From CAYFZO01 sp965211995 (GTDB lineage: Bacteria > Pseudomonadota > Gammaproteobacteria > Poriferisulfidales > Oxydemutatoraceae), in NCBI GenBank assembly GCA_965211995.1, contig OZ243040.1, positions 1,550,001-1,614,000 of the forward strand: DNA of 64,000 nucleotides, read 5' to 3'. A program made the position numbers and the translations under genes. The notes beneath the pieces were generated by a model. It did not search any database. It was not told the origin of the DNA and saw only the letters and a program-made list of their open reading frames with translations. The number at the start of each line of letters is the position of its first letter. The stretch's first letter is position 1. Of this stretch, positions 9,113-17,928 are shown in pieces.

Positions 9113-10128
9113 AAAAGTTTGCCCGGTGGGTGCGCCCGCGCGCGGCCCGCTGCGTGATGGTGCTGTGTGCGCTATGCGCGGACGCGCCCGCCGCCGATTA
9201 CAGCGTGCGCCCCGAAGTGCGCGCCTATATAGACGAGTTGGTGGCGGCGCATAATTTCGAGCGCGCGCACCTGATCCGCCTGTTCAAGGACGTCAGGCGG
9301 CAGACCTCGGCGCTCAAGGCGATGGACCGGCAGGCCGAGGCAAAGCCGTGGCATGAGTACCGCAAAATCTTCGTCAACGACAAACGCATCGAAAGAGGCA
9401 TTGATTTCTGGAAAGCGAACGCGAAATTACTGGCCCAGGTCGAGCGCGAATACCTGGTGCCGGCGGCGGTGGTACTCGCGATTGCCGGCGTCGAGACCTA
9501 CTACGGCGACAATCTCGGGCGTTTTCCGGTGTTCGACGCGCTCGTGACCCTCGGTTTCGACTATCCGCGCCGCGCCGCGTTTTTTCGCAAAGAACTGACC
9601 GAAATGCTGCTGCTCGGACGCGAGGAGGACTTCGACTACGAACAAGTGAGAGGCTCGTTTTCGGGCGCGGTCGGGTTCAGCCAGTTCATGCCGAGCAGTT
9701 ACCGCTATTACGCGGTGGATTTTGACGGCAACGGCAAACGCGACCTGTGGCACACGCCCGACGCGCTCGCGAGCATCGCGAATTATCTCGCGCGCCACGG
9801 CTGGAAACGCGGCGGCGCGGTCGCAAACAGGATCAAACTCGAAAAAGCCGCGGGCAACCTGCCGCTCAACAAGGACCTCAAGCCGTGGCTGTCGCAAGCG
9901 GACGCGGGCAACTACGGCCTCGGCAAGATCACGGGCATCGCCGACGGCGAGCCGCTGTTTTCGCTGCTTGCGTTTGAACTCAAGGGCGGCACGAATGAGC
10001 ATTGGGCGACGTACCACAACTTTTACGTGATCAGCCGTTATAATCACAGCCGCCGCTACGCGATGGCGGTCTATCAACTCAGCGAAATTCTGAAACAACG
10101 TTACTTGGCAAACTCCGACGATGGTTGA
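9109..10128 (+). CDS. mltB: Membrane-bound lytic murein transglycosylase B
   Basis: 339-residue lytic transglycosylase that cleaves the MurNAc-GlcNAc bond with formation of anhydro-MurNAc. The catalytic glutamate lies in AIAGVETYYGDNLG near residue 128, followed by RGSFSGAVGFSQFMPSSY and the DFDGNGKRDLW metal-binding-like segment, all typical of family 3 (MltB/SltB). TTG 9109 has GAGGAG upstream and overlaps rodA. The N-terminus has a hydrophobic VMVLCALCADAPAA signal; whether it is lipidated is unclear. The 3' end is duplicated downstream. Confidence 0.93.
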   Translation: MKKFARWVRPRAARCVMVLCALCADAPAADYSVRPEVRAYIDELVAAHNFERAHLIRLFKDVRRQTSALKAMDRQAEAKPWHEYRKIFVNDKRIERGIDFWKANAKLLAQVEREYLVPAAVVLAIAGVETYYGDNLGRFPVFDALVTLGFDYPRRAAFFRKELTEMLLLGREEDFDYEQVRGSFSGAVGFSQFMPSSYRYYAVDFDGNGKRDLWHTPDALASIANYLARHGWKRGGAVANRIKLEKAAGNLPLNKDLKPWLSQADAGNYGLGKITGIADGEPLFSLLAFELKGGTNEHWATYHNFYVISRYNHSRRYAMAVYQLSEILKQRYLANSDDG

Positions 10129-10337
10129 CTGCGCGGTCGCAACGGCGGCACCGGCGAGGTGCCTGATCCCGGCGGCGTACGGAATCAGCCGTTATAATCA
10201 CAGCCGCCGCCGCGTGATGGCGGTCTGTCCACTCAGCGAAATTCTGAAACAACGTTACTTGGCGAACCCCGACGATGGTTGATTGCGCGGTCGCAACGGC
10301 GGCACCGGCGAGGCGTCTGATCCCGGCGGCGGTTGCC
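10030..10337. repeat. 154-bp tandem duplication across the mltB/rlpA junction
   Basis: About 10030-10183 (last ~33 codons of mltB plus the first ~18 codons of rlpA) recurs at about 10184-10337 with a 154-base offset. The outer rlpA copy starts at ATG 10121 and reads into the second mltB tail, giving a 53-codon chimeric ORF (10121-10282) made of the RlpA N-terminus joined to the MltB C-terminus. The intact rlpA start is the ATG at 10275 in the second copy. Confidence 0.9.
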
Positions 10338-10838
10338 GCGTTCGTCTGCGGCTGCGCCGGCGTGTCTGAGTTGCCCTACAAACCCGCGGACGTTTACATC
10401 GCCGTGCATACAATCCCCGGCGATTGCCGCGGCGCACATCCCTCGTACACGATCAAGGGGCGGCGCTATTGGATCGAGAACGTGCACGTCGGGCATACGG
10501 AAACCGGCACGGCTTCGTGGTACGGCAGGCAGTTTCACGGCAGAAAGACCGCGAGCGGCGAAGTCTTCGATATGCACCGGATGAGCGCGGCGCACAAAAC
10601 CCTGCCGCTGTTTTCGACCGTCAAGGTGGTCAACCTTGACAACGGCAGGGAAGTGACGGTCAGGATCAACGACCGCGGCCCGTTTGCGGGCGAGCGTTTG
10701 ATTGATTTGTCGTACGCGGCCGCAAAGAGGCTCGGGATGGTCAGCGTCGGCGTCGCGCCGGTGCGGGTGACCGTGACCGGGACCCCGGCCGGGCGCGAGA
10801 TGCACGCCGCGCTTTCGGATCCCGTCAGGATCAACTGA
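10275..10838 (+). CDS. rlpA: RlpA-like septal ring lytic transglycosylase, no SPOR domain
   Basis: 187-residue double-psi beta-barrel protein of the RlpA family, which cleaves or binds denuded glycan strands. The N-terminus is a lipoprotein-like signal (AAVAAFVCGCAG, Cys near residue 26). The RlpA core follows: GTASWYGRQFHGRKTASGE near residue 78, then VRINDRGPFAGERLIDLSYAAAKRLG. The family's frequent C-terminal SPOR domain is missing, so the protein is about half the E. coli length. It sits in the conserved mltB-rlpA-dacA order. The start lies inside a tandem duplication, so which ATG is used could have shifted. Confidence 0.9.
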   Translation: MVDCAVATAAPARRLIPAAVAAFVCGCAGVSELPYKPADVYIAVHTIPGDCRGAHPSYTIKGRRYWIENVHVGHTETGTASWYGRQFHGRKTASGEVFDMHRMSAAHKTLPLFSTVKVVNLDNGREVTVRINDRGPFAGERLIDLSYAAAKRLGMVSVGVAPVRVTVTGTPAGREMHAALSDPVRIN

Positions 10839-10840
10839 AG

Positions 10841-11998
10841 ATGACATTTCACGGCATCGGTGCACCCCGCTCACGGCTCGTCGCGGCGGCGGTGCTTTGG
10901 GCGTTCGCCTCCTGCGGTTTCGCCGCGCAGGTGATCGTGCCCGACCCCCCGGCCCTCGACGTCAACGGCTACATTCTGACGGACTTTCACAGCGGCGCCG
11001 TGATCGCGCATAAAAACGCCGACGAGCCCGCCGTACCGGCGAGCATCACCAAATTGATGACCGCTTACCTCGTGTACGAGGCGCTGGCCGAAGGCTCGCT
11101 CAGCCTCGACGAGGAAATCAAGGTCAGCGAGTACGCGTGGAAAACCGAAGGGTCGCGCATGTTCATTGAGGTCGGCTCGAAAGTGCGCGTCGAAGACCTG
11201 CTGCTGGGGATGGTCGTGCAGTCGGGCAACGACGCGAGCGTCGCGCTCGCCGAGCACGTCGCCGGCTCCGAAGCGGCGTTCGCGGGCCTGATGAACAAAA
11301 AAGCCGCGGCGCTCGGCATGACCGGCTCCAATTTCGCCAACGCCACCGGCCTGCCCATGCCGAACCACCGCATGACCGCACACGATATCGCGGTGCTGTC
11401 GCGCGCACTGATCCGGGATTTTCCGGACCATTACGCGATGTATTCGGTCAAAGAATTCACTTATAACAACATCAAGCAACACAACCGCAACCGCCTTTTG
11501 TGGAGAGACCGCAGCGTAGATGGCCTCAAAACCGGACACACCAACGACGCCGGTTACTGTCTCGCGGCCTCGGCACAGCGCGACGACATGCGCCTGATCG
11601 CGGTGCTGCTCGGCAGCGACAGCGAAAAACGGCGCTCGACGCAGGCGTCGCAACTGCTCGATTACGGCTTCAGGTTTTTCACGACCCACCAACTTTATCA
11701 GGCAATGCAGCCAATGTACGAAGTGCGGGTGTGGGGCGGGAAACCGAAGCAACTGCAACTCGGAGTGCGCGAAGACTTCTACGTCACCGTCCCGAGAGGA
11801 ACCCGGCGCAAACTCGAGATTGAAAGCCAGGTGGTCGACGGGATAGACGCGCCGGTTTCCCGGATGCAGCCCCTCGGCGTGATCAAAGTCGGCTACGCGG
11901 ACCGGTTCAGCCGCGAGGAGCCGCTGGTCGCGCTTTCAGACGTGCCGCGCGGGAACATCATGGCGCGCATGGTTGACGGATTTTTGAAACTGTTTTGA
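10841..11998 (+). CDS. dacA: D-alanyl-D-alanine carboxypeptidase (PBP5/6 type)
   Basis: 385-residue periplasmic low-molecular-weight penicillin-binding protein that trims the terminal D-Ala from peptidoglycan stem peptides. A signal peptide (VLWAFASCGFAAQ) precedes the catalytic domain with PASITKLMTA (SxxK), VQSGNDASVALAEH (SxN) and DGLKTGHTNDAGYC (KTG). The C-terminal PBP5-type beta domain and an amphipathic tail (GNIMARMVDGFLKLF) for membrane attachment are present. It begins two bases after rlpA and its TGA overlaps the TTG start of dat. Confidence 0.96.
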   Translation: MTFHGIGAPRSRLVAAAVLWAFASCGFAAQVIVPDPPALDVNGYILTDFHSGAVIAHKNADEPAVPASITKLMTAYLVYEALAEGSLSLDEEIKVSEYAWKTEGSRMFIEVGSKVRVEDLLLGMVVQSGNDASVALAEHVAGSEAAFAGLMNKKAAALGMTGSNFANATGLPMPNHRMTAHDIAVLSRALIRDFPDHYAMYSVKEFTYNNIKQHNRNRLLWRDRSVDGLKTGHTNDAGYCLAASAQRDDMRLIAVLLGSDSEKRRSTQASQLLDYGFRFFTTHQLYQAMQPMYEVRVWGGKPKQLQLGVREDFYVTVPRGTRRKLEIESQVVDGIDAPVSRMQPLGVIKVGYADRFSREEPLVALSDVPRGNIMARMVDGFLKLF

Positions 11999-12840
11999 AC
12001 CCGGCCTCCGCACCCGCGTATTTGAACGGCGCGTTCACGACGGTTGGGGAATGTCGCATCAGCCCCCTCGACCGCGCGTTTTTGTTCGGCGACGGCATAT
12101 ATGAAGTCGTCCCGGTGTACGCCGGCAGAATGTTCGAGTGGCCGGCTCACTTCAAACGGCTCGAAAGAAACCTGCACGAAACCGGGATCGCCGCGCCGCA
12201 CTCGTCGGACGCATGGGAGGCGATCCTCGGCGGCTTGATCAAGCGCGCCGACGGCGCCGAACTGTCGCTTTACCTGCAAGTCTCGCGCGGTGTCGCGCCG
12301 CGCGCCCATTGCCTTGAGAAGCCGATCGCGCCGACGGTGTTTGCGATGGCGATGCCGGCGACGCCGCCGTCCCCGGAACTGCTCAAACAAGGCGTCAACG
12401 CCGTCACCGCCGAGGACGTCCGCTGGCACCGCTGCGACATCAAATCCACGAGCCTGATCGCGAACGTGCTGCTCAAGATGGGCGCGGTCGCCGGCGGTGC
12501 ACACGACGTTATTCTGCTGCGCGACGGGCGCGTTACCGAAAGCTCCGCCGCCAACGTGTTCATCGTCCGCGCGGGGGTGTTGGCGACGCCGCCGAAAGAC
12601 CATTGGATCCTGGCCGGCATTACCCGCGACGTGCTGATTCGCCTTGCCGGCCGGCAAGGCGTCACAGTGCAGGAGCGCGTGATCCCGGTCGCCGAACTCG
12701 CGGACGCCGAGGAAATCTGGCTCAGCAGTTCGACCCGGGAGATCCTGCCGGTCACGCGCGTTGACGGACGCCCGGTCGGCGCCGGCGTGCCGGGTCCGAC
12801 GTGGCGCGCCTTCAGGGATCACCTGAAGTCATCGGTTTAA
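11995..12840 (+). CDS. dat: D-amino-acid transaminase (class IV PLP aminotransferase)
   Basis: 281-residue fold-type IV aminotransferase related to D-alanine transaminase and branched-chain aminotransferases. It has SPLDRAFLFGDGIYEVVPVYAGR near residue 22, the PLP-lysine in DIKSTSLIANVL, and DGRVTESSAANVFIV. D-alanine/D-glutamate supply for peptidoglycan fits its position at the end of the dacA operon, where many gammaproteobacteria carry a gene of this type. 4-amino-4-deoxychorismate lyase cannot be excluded from motifs alone. Start is TTG 11995, overlapping dacA. The usual next genes (ybeD, lipB, lipA) are absent here. Confidence 0.85.
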   Translation: MNPASAPAYLNGAFTTVGECRISPLDRAFLFGDGIYEVVPVYAGRMFEWPAHFKRLERNLHETGIAAPHSSDAWEAILGGLIKRADGAELSLYLQVSRGVAPRAHCLEKPIAPTVFAMAMPATPPSPELLKQGVNAVTAEDVRWHRCDIKSTSLIANVLLKMGAVAGGAHDVILLRDGRVTESSAANVFIVRAGVLATPPKDHWILAGITRDVLIRLAGRQGVTVQERVIPVAELADAEEIWLSSSTREILPVTRVDGRPVGAGVPGPTWRAFRDHLKSSV

Positions 12841-13061
12841 CCCACCGGGCAATTACGAAGTGCAATTAAAAAAGATCAATCCGCAGATTGCGCGGATTAA
12901 GAACGAGTCTTTGCATTGAAGTTGTTTTGTGCGCGGCCGAGATTGCCGGATACGGCCATCGCCCGTCGCTGACGGCCTAAGCCCGGCCGCTTTGGGGACT
13001 CCTGTCCGCGCCCGCCCGCGCAATCCGCGGACATCAACAAGACCTGCGCGAAAATCCGGCG
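12841..13061. other. Intergenic, convergent gene ends
   Basis: 221 bases between the convergent dat and murU stops. It contains a perfect 7-base hairpin (AATCCGC/GCGGATT, about 12879-12899) without a following T run. No gene seen. Confidence 0.5.
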
Positions 13062-13733
13062 TCAGCGGTCGGAATGGCCGACCGTTTGACGCAGGGTCTC
13101 CAAACTTTCCGGCGTGCCCGCGTCCATCCAGAAATCACGGCAGTGTTCGCCGGCGACGACGCCCCGCGCAATCGCAGGCTTCAGCACCTGTGCAAGTTTG
13201 AAAGTCTCCCCGGGCATTGCCGTGAACAACGCAGGCCGGTAATAGCCGATGCCGGCGTAAGTCAGCCGGTTTTCGCCGGCCAGCCTGACCGTGCCTTGCT
13301 CCAGGCCGAAGTCCCCGCCGGGATGATGCGGCGGATTGTCCACCAGCAGCAGATACGCCTCGCGGTCGGCGGGCGGTTCCATCCGCTGCGGTTGCCAGTC
13401 GGTGTAGATGTCGGCGTTGATGATCAACCATGCACCGTCGCCGAGCAGCGGCAGGGCTTTTTTGATGCCGCCGCCGGTCTCCAATGGCGCATCGCCTTCG
13501 TCCGAGTAGGTGATCCGCACGCCGTAATTCGCACCGTCGCCGAGTGCGTCCATGATCGTTTGCTTTTTGCAGCAGACGTTGATGACGACCTCGCGAAAGC
13601 CGGCCGCCGCAAGCCGCCGCAGGTGCCGCTCGATCAGGCTTTCTTCGCCGACGCGGATCAGTGGTTTCGGCAGCCGCTCGGTCAGCGGACGCAGCCGCGT
13701 GCCCATCCCCGCCGCGAGGATCATCGCTTTCAT
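13062..13733 (-). CDS. murU: N-acetylmuramate alpha-1-phosphate uridylyltransferase
   Basis: 223-residue nucleotidyltransferase that makes UDP-MurNAc from MurNAc-1-phosphate in peptidoglycan recycling. It starts MKAMILAAGMGTRLRPLT (nucleotide-binding signature), continues PKPLIRVGEESLIERHL and has the metal-binding LIINADIYTD, then YAGIGYYRP. ATG 13733 overlaps the amgK stop by four bases (ATGA). The amgK-murU pairing is the known fosfomycin-tolerance recycling route of Pseudomonas and relatives, which supports murU over other sugar nucleotidyltransferases. Confidence 0.92.
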   Translation of the reverse strand: MKAMILAAGMGTRLRPLTERLPKPLIRVGEESLIERHLRRLAAAGFREVVINVCCKKQTIMDALGDGANYGVRITYSDEGDAPLETGGGIKKALPLLGDGAWLIINADIYTDWQPQRMEPPADREAYLLLVDNPPHHPGGDFGLEQGTVRLAGENRLTYAGIGYYRPALFTAMPGETFKLAQVLKPAIARGVVAGEHCRDFWMDAGTPESLETLRQTVGHSDR

Positions 13734-14758
13734 CGCCGCCCCGCCCCGGAAGCCGCCCCGACGCCGGCAAGGTGCCGGATGACTTCGGCCAGCCGGTCGC
13801 CGAGTGCGGCGAACTCGCGATAACGCGATGCACAGTCGGCAACGTAGCCGAGCGTTCTCGGAATATCCGCGAGATAGCCGCGCTTGCCGTCGCGGTGGCA
13901 CAGCCGCGCGAAGATGCCGCTCGCTTTGAAGTGGCGCTGCATTCCCATCAGGTCGAACCAGTACTCGAAGGTTGCATCGTCGAAATCGGCGGCGGCGCCG
14001 TTGTATGCGCGGCGGCGTTCGAGAAAATAACCGCGCCAGCGTGCGACGTCGCGGCGCGGCCATGCAACGTAGCAGTCCTTGAGCAACGACACGAGGTCGT
14101 AGCTGAGCGGCCCGGCGACCGCGTCCTGATAGTCGAGCACGCCGGGCGCGGCGCCGTCTTTCAGCACCAGCAGGTTTCTGGAATGGTAGTCGCGGTGCAC
14201 GAAAGTTTGCGGCTGCGCCAGCGCGCTCTCGACGAGCCGGTGGAAAGCGTCCTCGTAGATCCGCCGCGTTTTCGCATCGGGGGCCATGCCGAGATGCCTG
14301 TCGAGCAGCCAGTCGGTGAACAGGTGCATCTCCCGCATCATCAGATCCGCATCGAACGCGGGCAGCGTGCGGCGATCGGCCTGCTGAATTTCCACCAGCG
14401 TGTCTATCGCCGCACGGTACAGCGCGTCGGCGTTGTCGCGATTGAGCCGGTTCAGGTACAACTCATCGCCCAAGTCGTCCAGCAGCAGGAAACCGCGTGC
14501 GGGGTCGGCGTGGTGGATCCGCGGCACCCGCACGCCGCGTTGCAGCAGCCGCTTCGTGATCTCAATGAAAGGCGCGGGGTCTTCCTTGTCGGGCGACGAA
14601 TCCATCAGCACCAAACTGGCGCCGCCGCCGCGCTCGACCCGGAAATAGCGGCGGAAACTCGCATCGCCCGCCAACGGTGAATAACGGCAGACGGCGGGCG
14701 CGAGCGCCTGATCGCTCCAGTTCCGCATGATTGTTTGGCGGTCTTGCATTTCGCGCAT
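13730..14758 (-). CDS. amgK: N-acetylmuramate/N-acetylglucosamine kinase
   Basis: 342-residue APH-fold kinase that phosphorylates MurNAc at the anomeric carbon, the first step of the anabolic recycling bypass. Seen are the N-terminal PLAGDASFRRYFRV, the kinase catalytic loop TFVHRDYHSRNLLVL near residue 190, and VLDYQDAVAGPLSYDLVSLLKDCY with the metal-binding Asp. Alternative starts are ATG 14746 and ATG 14728. It is translationally coupled to murU. An older annotation for this family is aminoglycoside phosphotransferase. Confidence 0.92.
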   Translation of the reverse strand: MREMQDRQTIMRNWSDQALAPAVCRYSPLAGDASFRRYFRVERGGGASLVLMDSSPDKEDPAPFIEITKRLLQRGVRVPRIHHADPARGFLLLDDLGDELYLNRLNRDNADALYRAAIDTLVEIQQADRRTLPAFDADLMMREMHLFTDWLLDRHLGMAPDAKTRRIYEDAFHRLVESALAQPQTFVHRDYHSRNLLVLKDGAAPGVLDYQDAVAGPLSYDLVSLLKDCYVAWPRRDVARWRGYFLERRRAYNGAAADFDDATFEYWFDLMGMQRHFKASGIFARLCHRDGKRGYLADIPRTLGYVADCASRYREFAALGDRLAEVIRHLAGVGAASGAGRR

Positions 14759-15054
14759 TATAGATAGTTGACCTGCGCTTACCCGCCGTCTCCCCTCGCG
14801 TTGCCACCCCGCGGTGGAGCCATGCCGTCAATAAACGGCGCGAAGACACGGGCACAACGGCTGCCGCAATCGCTTATCGGGAAATAGATACCGCTCGTTC
14901 CCCCAAGCGTCATAACCCGGTTGACATGGTGTAAATAGACATGCTTGTTCGCTCGGGGGGCGCTTGGCGCACCTCAACGTTTAACCGGATCCCGCCCCTG
15001 GCATTCGCAAAGATGTGGCGGTGGGAGCACGTTTTTGACCAATGGAGGTCAATT

Positions 15055-15750
15055 ATGGAGAATATGACTCAAAGTCACCCAACTGCCGCCGCGCAGAGAC
15101 TCAAATTGGAACAAGCCGACTTCACACCCAATCAGGCCGATGCCCTGACTCAAGCCATCGGACGACTGGCCACCAAAGGCGAGTTGAACGAGGCGGTGTC
15201 GAACCTTGTCACCAAAGACGAGTTCAGGGAAGCCATATCGCACATGGTCACCAAGGATGAATTCCTGGAAGCCATATCACACATGGTCACCAAGGATGAA
15301 TTCCTGGAAGCCATATCGCGCATGGTCACCAAGGATGAATTCTTGGAAGCCATATCGAATATGGTCACCAAGGAAGAACTCGCAAGAGTCGAGGCCAGGC
15401 TGGACCATATGGCAACCAAGGAAGACCTCGCAAGAGTCGAGGCCAGGCTGGACAACACAGCAACCAAGGAAGACCTCGCAAGAGTCGAAGCCAGGCTGGA
15501 CAACACAGCAACCAAGGAAGACCTCGCAAGAGTCGAGGCCAGGCTGGACAACACAGCAACCAAGGAAGACCTCCTGAAAATCCAACTGGCAACCAAGGAA
15601 GAACTCCTGAAAGTCCAAGTCGATCTGATGAAGTATTTGGACAAGAAGATCTTCCATTTGCTCATCATGGTGCCGGTGCTCGTGGTCGCCGTGACCGGCG
15701 CGATGCTCGCCTTTGCACCGCCGCTGCTCAAACTGCTGTGGGGCGGCTGA
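15055..15750 (+). CDS. Repeat-rich coiled-coil protein with C-terminal membrane anchor
   Basis: 231 residues. After ~35 residues comes a long heptad-like array: about five copies of a 13-residue unit (TKDEFLEAIS), then about four copies of a 16-residue unit (ATKEDLARVEARLDNT), and a KYLDKKIF linker to one hydrophobic helix (LLIMVPVLVVAVTGAMLAFAP) at the C-terminus. The architecture resembles DUF1640/CCDC90-like membrane coiled coils; the function is unknown. ATG 15055 has GGAGG seven bases upstream; an in-frame ATG at 14941 does not. The 39- and 48-base units are nearly identical in DNA, so the array can expand or shrink by slippage. It is single-cistron, ending at a terminator. The 14759-15054 gap holds no gene. 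Confidence 0.8.
   Translation: MENMTQSHPTAAAQRLKLEQADFTPNQADALTQAIGRLATKGELNEAVSNLVTKDEFREAISHMVTKDEFLEAISHMVTKDEFLEAISRMVTKDEFLEAISNMVTKEELARVEARLDHMATKEDLARVEARLDNTATKEDLARVEARLDNTATKEDLARVEARLDNTATKEDLLKIQLATKEELLKVQVDLMKYLDKKIFHLLIMVPVLVVAVTGAMLAFAPPLLKLLWGG
15163..15630 (+). repeat. In-frame 39-bp and 48-bp tandem repeats
   Basis: From about 15163 the unit containing ACCAAGGATGAATTCCTGG recurs every 39 bases. From about 15361 the unit containing ACCAAGGAAGACCTCGCAAG recurs every 48 bases. Both periods are multiples of three and encode the coiled-coil array. Confidence 0.9.
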
Positions 15751-15817
15751 CGGGTGCTTGCTGAAACCGGCGCATCGAAAACCGCACGAGCGGCCTACCG
15801 ATGATTTTGAGCGCAAG

Positions 15818-15846
15818 GGGTGGGTTTTGTAACCCGCCCGTTTTTT
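15818..15846 (+). terminator. Rho-independent terminator
   Basis: GGGTGGGTT, a TTGT loop and AACCCGCCC form a nine-pair stem (one T-G wobble), followed by G and six Ts. It lies 68 bases after the coiled-coil gene. Confidence 0.8.
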
Positions 15847-15943
15847 CGGGACTCTATGCCGATGGTGTGACGGAATAACGGCCCTGCCATAACAGCCATG
15901 CTGTTGATGCGGGCGAACCACGCATCGCGCTCCACGATTTTCC

Positions 15944-17692
15944 ATGAACAAACCCCCGGACATTGCCGACGGCGCAGTCACGACGCTGGACGGGCTGTTC
16001 CGCCTGCGGGTCGCGCAAACCCCGCAGCAGACGATTGCGTATCACCAGTTCGACGCCGCACGCGGCGCCTGGCGTGCCTGGCGTTGGGCGGAAGTCGCCG
16101 ACGAGGTCGCGCGCTGGCGCCGCGCTTTTGAACGGCACGCTCTGAACCCGGGCGAGCGGGTCGCGGTGATGGCATCCAACTGCGTCGAGTGGATCATTTT
16201 CGATCAGGCGGCGCTTGCACTGGGCCTGGTGACGGTACCGCTGTTCAGTGAAGACAACGCACGGAATTGCGCGCACATCCTGCGCGACGCCGCGGTGCGG
16301 ATCACCGTGGTCGGCAATACGCGCCAACTCGCAAAGATCAAAAGCGTGCTCGATGCGCTGCCCGCGCTCGAACAGATCGTGTGCGTCGCCGACCTCGAGG
16401 ACGGAGACAAAGGAGCGCGGGTCACCGATCTGCGCGGCTGGCTGTCGCCGCGCGGCAAGTCGCCGTCCCCCTCCCCGTCGGGCCACGCGGGCGATGATCT
16501 GGCGACGATTGTTTACACCTCGGGCACTACGGGCCCCCCGAAAGGCGTGATGCTGACGCACGCGAACATTCTCAAGAACACGCAGGCATCGAGCCAAGTC
16601 GTTGACATCGGGGAGGGCGACATGCTCCTTTCTTTTTTGCCGCTGTCGCATATGTTCGAGAGAACCGCCGGTTATTACCTGACGATGCTGGTCGGCGCCG
16701 AAGTCGCGTTTGCGCGGTCGGTGACGACGCTGATGGAGGACGTCGCGAGGTTCAAGCCGACGGCGCTGATCTCGGTGCCGAGGATCTACGAGCGGGTGTT
16801 CAGCAAACTCAAGGCGAAATTGCGGGGGTCGCCGTTGCGTTACGGCCTGTTCAAACTCACGGTCGCCGTCGGTCGCCGCCGCACGCGTAACGTTGTGTGC
16901 AGAATTTTGTGGCCCGTGCTCGACCGTGCGATGGCGGCACGCATCCGCGCGGTGTTCGGCGGCCGCATGCGCTATGCGATCAGCGGGGGCGCGCCGCTGC
17001 CACCGCTGATCGCGCACACCCTGATCACGCTCGGCGTGCCGGTGTGTCAGGGCTACGGCCTGACCGAAACCAGCCCGGTGCTGTCGGTCAACCGGTCCGA
17101 CGACAACATGCCGGAAAGCGTCGGCACGCCTCTGCCGGGCGTCGAAATCATGATCAGCGACGACGACGAGTTGCTGACGCGCAGCGAGTACGTGATGCAG
17201 GGCTACTGGAACCAGCCCGATGCGACGCGGCAGGCGATAGACGACGCCGGTTGGTTCCACACCGGCGACAAGGCGCGCATAGACGCCGCCGGCAAGGTGC
17301 ACATCATCGGCAGGATCAAGGAGATTATTGTCATGGGCAACGGCGAGAAAGTGCCGCCCGCCGACGTCGAGCAGGCGCTGTCGATGGATCCACTGATTGC
17401 GCAGGTGATGGTGTGCGGCGAAGGCCGCCCGTTTCTGGTCGCGTGCGTGGTCGCCAACCCCGATCAAATGCGCGCGCAAAAAGATCCCGCAAGCGCCGCC
17501 GCCGGTCTCAAGCGGCGTTCGGCGAAGTTATTGGAACCGTTTCCGGCGTATGCCCGGGTGAGGCGGTTCATTTTTGTCGAGGAACCGTGGAGCATTGACA
17601 ACGGCACGCTCACGCCGACTTTGAAGATGAAGCGGACGGTGATCGCCGAGCGGTGCCGGGAGCAGATCGAAGAGGCTTACCGGGGGTTTTAG
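15944..17692 (+). CDS. Long-chain acyl-CoA synthetase (AMP-forming)
   Basis: 582-residue adenylate-forming ligase that activates fatty acids to acyl-CoA. The ATP/AMP signature YTSGTTGPPKGVMLTH lies near residue 190, followed by LSFLPLSHMFERTAGYY, the A5 motif QGYGLTETSPV, WFHTGDKARID (A7), GRIKEIIVMGNGEKVPP (A8) and LTPTLKMKR with the catalytic lysine. The LPLSHMFER and long A-domain spacing favour the LACS/FAA-like branch over FadD of E. coli, so no symbol is given. It stands alone, with a terminator upstream and an AT-rich island downstream. Confidence 0.88.
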   Translation: MNKPPDIADGAVTTLDGLFRLRVAQTPQQTIAYHQFDAARGAWRAWRWAEVADEVARWRRAFERHALNPGERVAVMASNCVEWIIFDQAALALGLVTVPLFSEDNARNCAHILRDAAVRITVVGNTRQLAKIKSVLDALPALEQIVCVADLEDGDKGARVTDLRGWLSPRGKSPSPSPSGHAGDDLATIVYTSGTTGPPKGVMLTHANILKNTQASSQVVDIGEGDMLLSFLPLSHMFERTAGYYLTMLVGAEVAFARSVTTLMEDVARFKPTALISVPRIYERVFSKLKAKLRGSPLRYGLFKLTVAVGRRRTRNVVCRILWPVLDRAMAARIRAVFGGRMRYAISGGAPLPPLIAHTLITLGVPVCQGYGLTETSPVLSVNRSDDNMPESVGTPLPGVEIMISDDDELLTRSEYVMQGYWNQPDATRQAIDDAGWFHTGDKARIDAAGKVHIIGRIKEIIVMGNGEKVPPADVEQALSMDPLIAQVMVCGEGRPFLVACVVANPDQMRAQKDPASAAAGLKRRSAKLLEPFPAYARVRRFIFVEEPWSIDNGTLTPTLKMKRTVIAERCREQIEEAYRGF

Positions 17693-17754
17693 CGGGGAAT
17701 CGCCCTTGTGCGCCGCCTGAAAAAGCCGCCTGGATTGATCGGACGCAGGGCAAT

Positions 17755-17809
17755 TATAGGGAAGTTAGGCAGTTTAGGGTTTTTTGATAACTTGGCTAAC
17801 TTCGGTATA
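17755..17809. repeat. Imperfect 14-bp inverted repeat at the edge of an AT-rich island
   Basis: TATAGGGAAGTTAG (17755-17768) faces CTAACTTCGGTATA (17796-17809), 12 of 14 positions complementary, 27 bases apart. It lies in the 236-base gap between the acyl-CoA synthetase and the Mrr-like gene, where base composition falls. It could be a hairpin or an element end; no gene is visible in the gap. Confidence 0.45.
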
Positions 17810-17928
17810 AACCGGCTGTTGTGGACTCCATCAGAAACCCGTATGCGCCCGGAGCAGGGGTTGCTCCCCCGGAATTGGCTGGTCGCCGGGAAATCCTTGA
17901 AGCGATGCGAATTGCATTGGAGCGGGTT

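Noticed and set aside
14921..14949. Promoter from TTGACA at 14921 for the coiled-coil gene
   Set aside because: No acceptable -10 box at 16-18 bases downstream.
15163..15630. Regular repeats that could be taken for a CRISPR array
   Set aside because: Units of 39 and 48 bases are contiguous with no variable spacers and are in frame inside a coding gene with a good ribosome-binding site.
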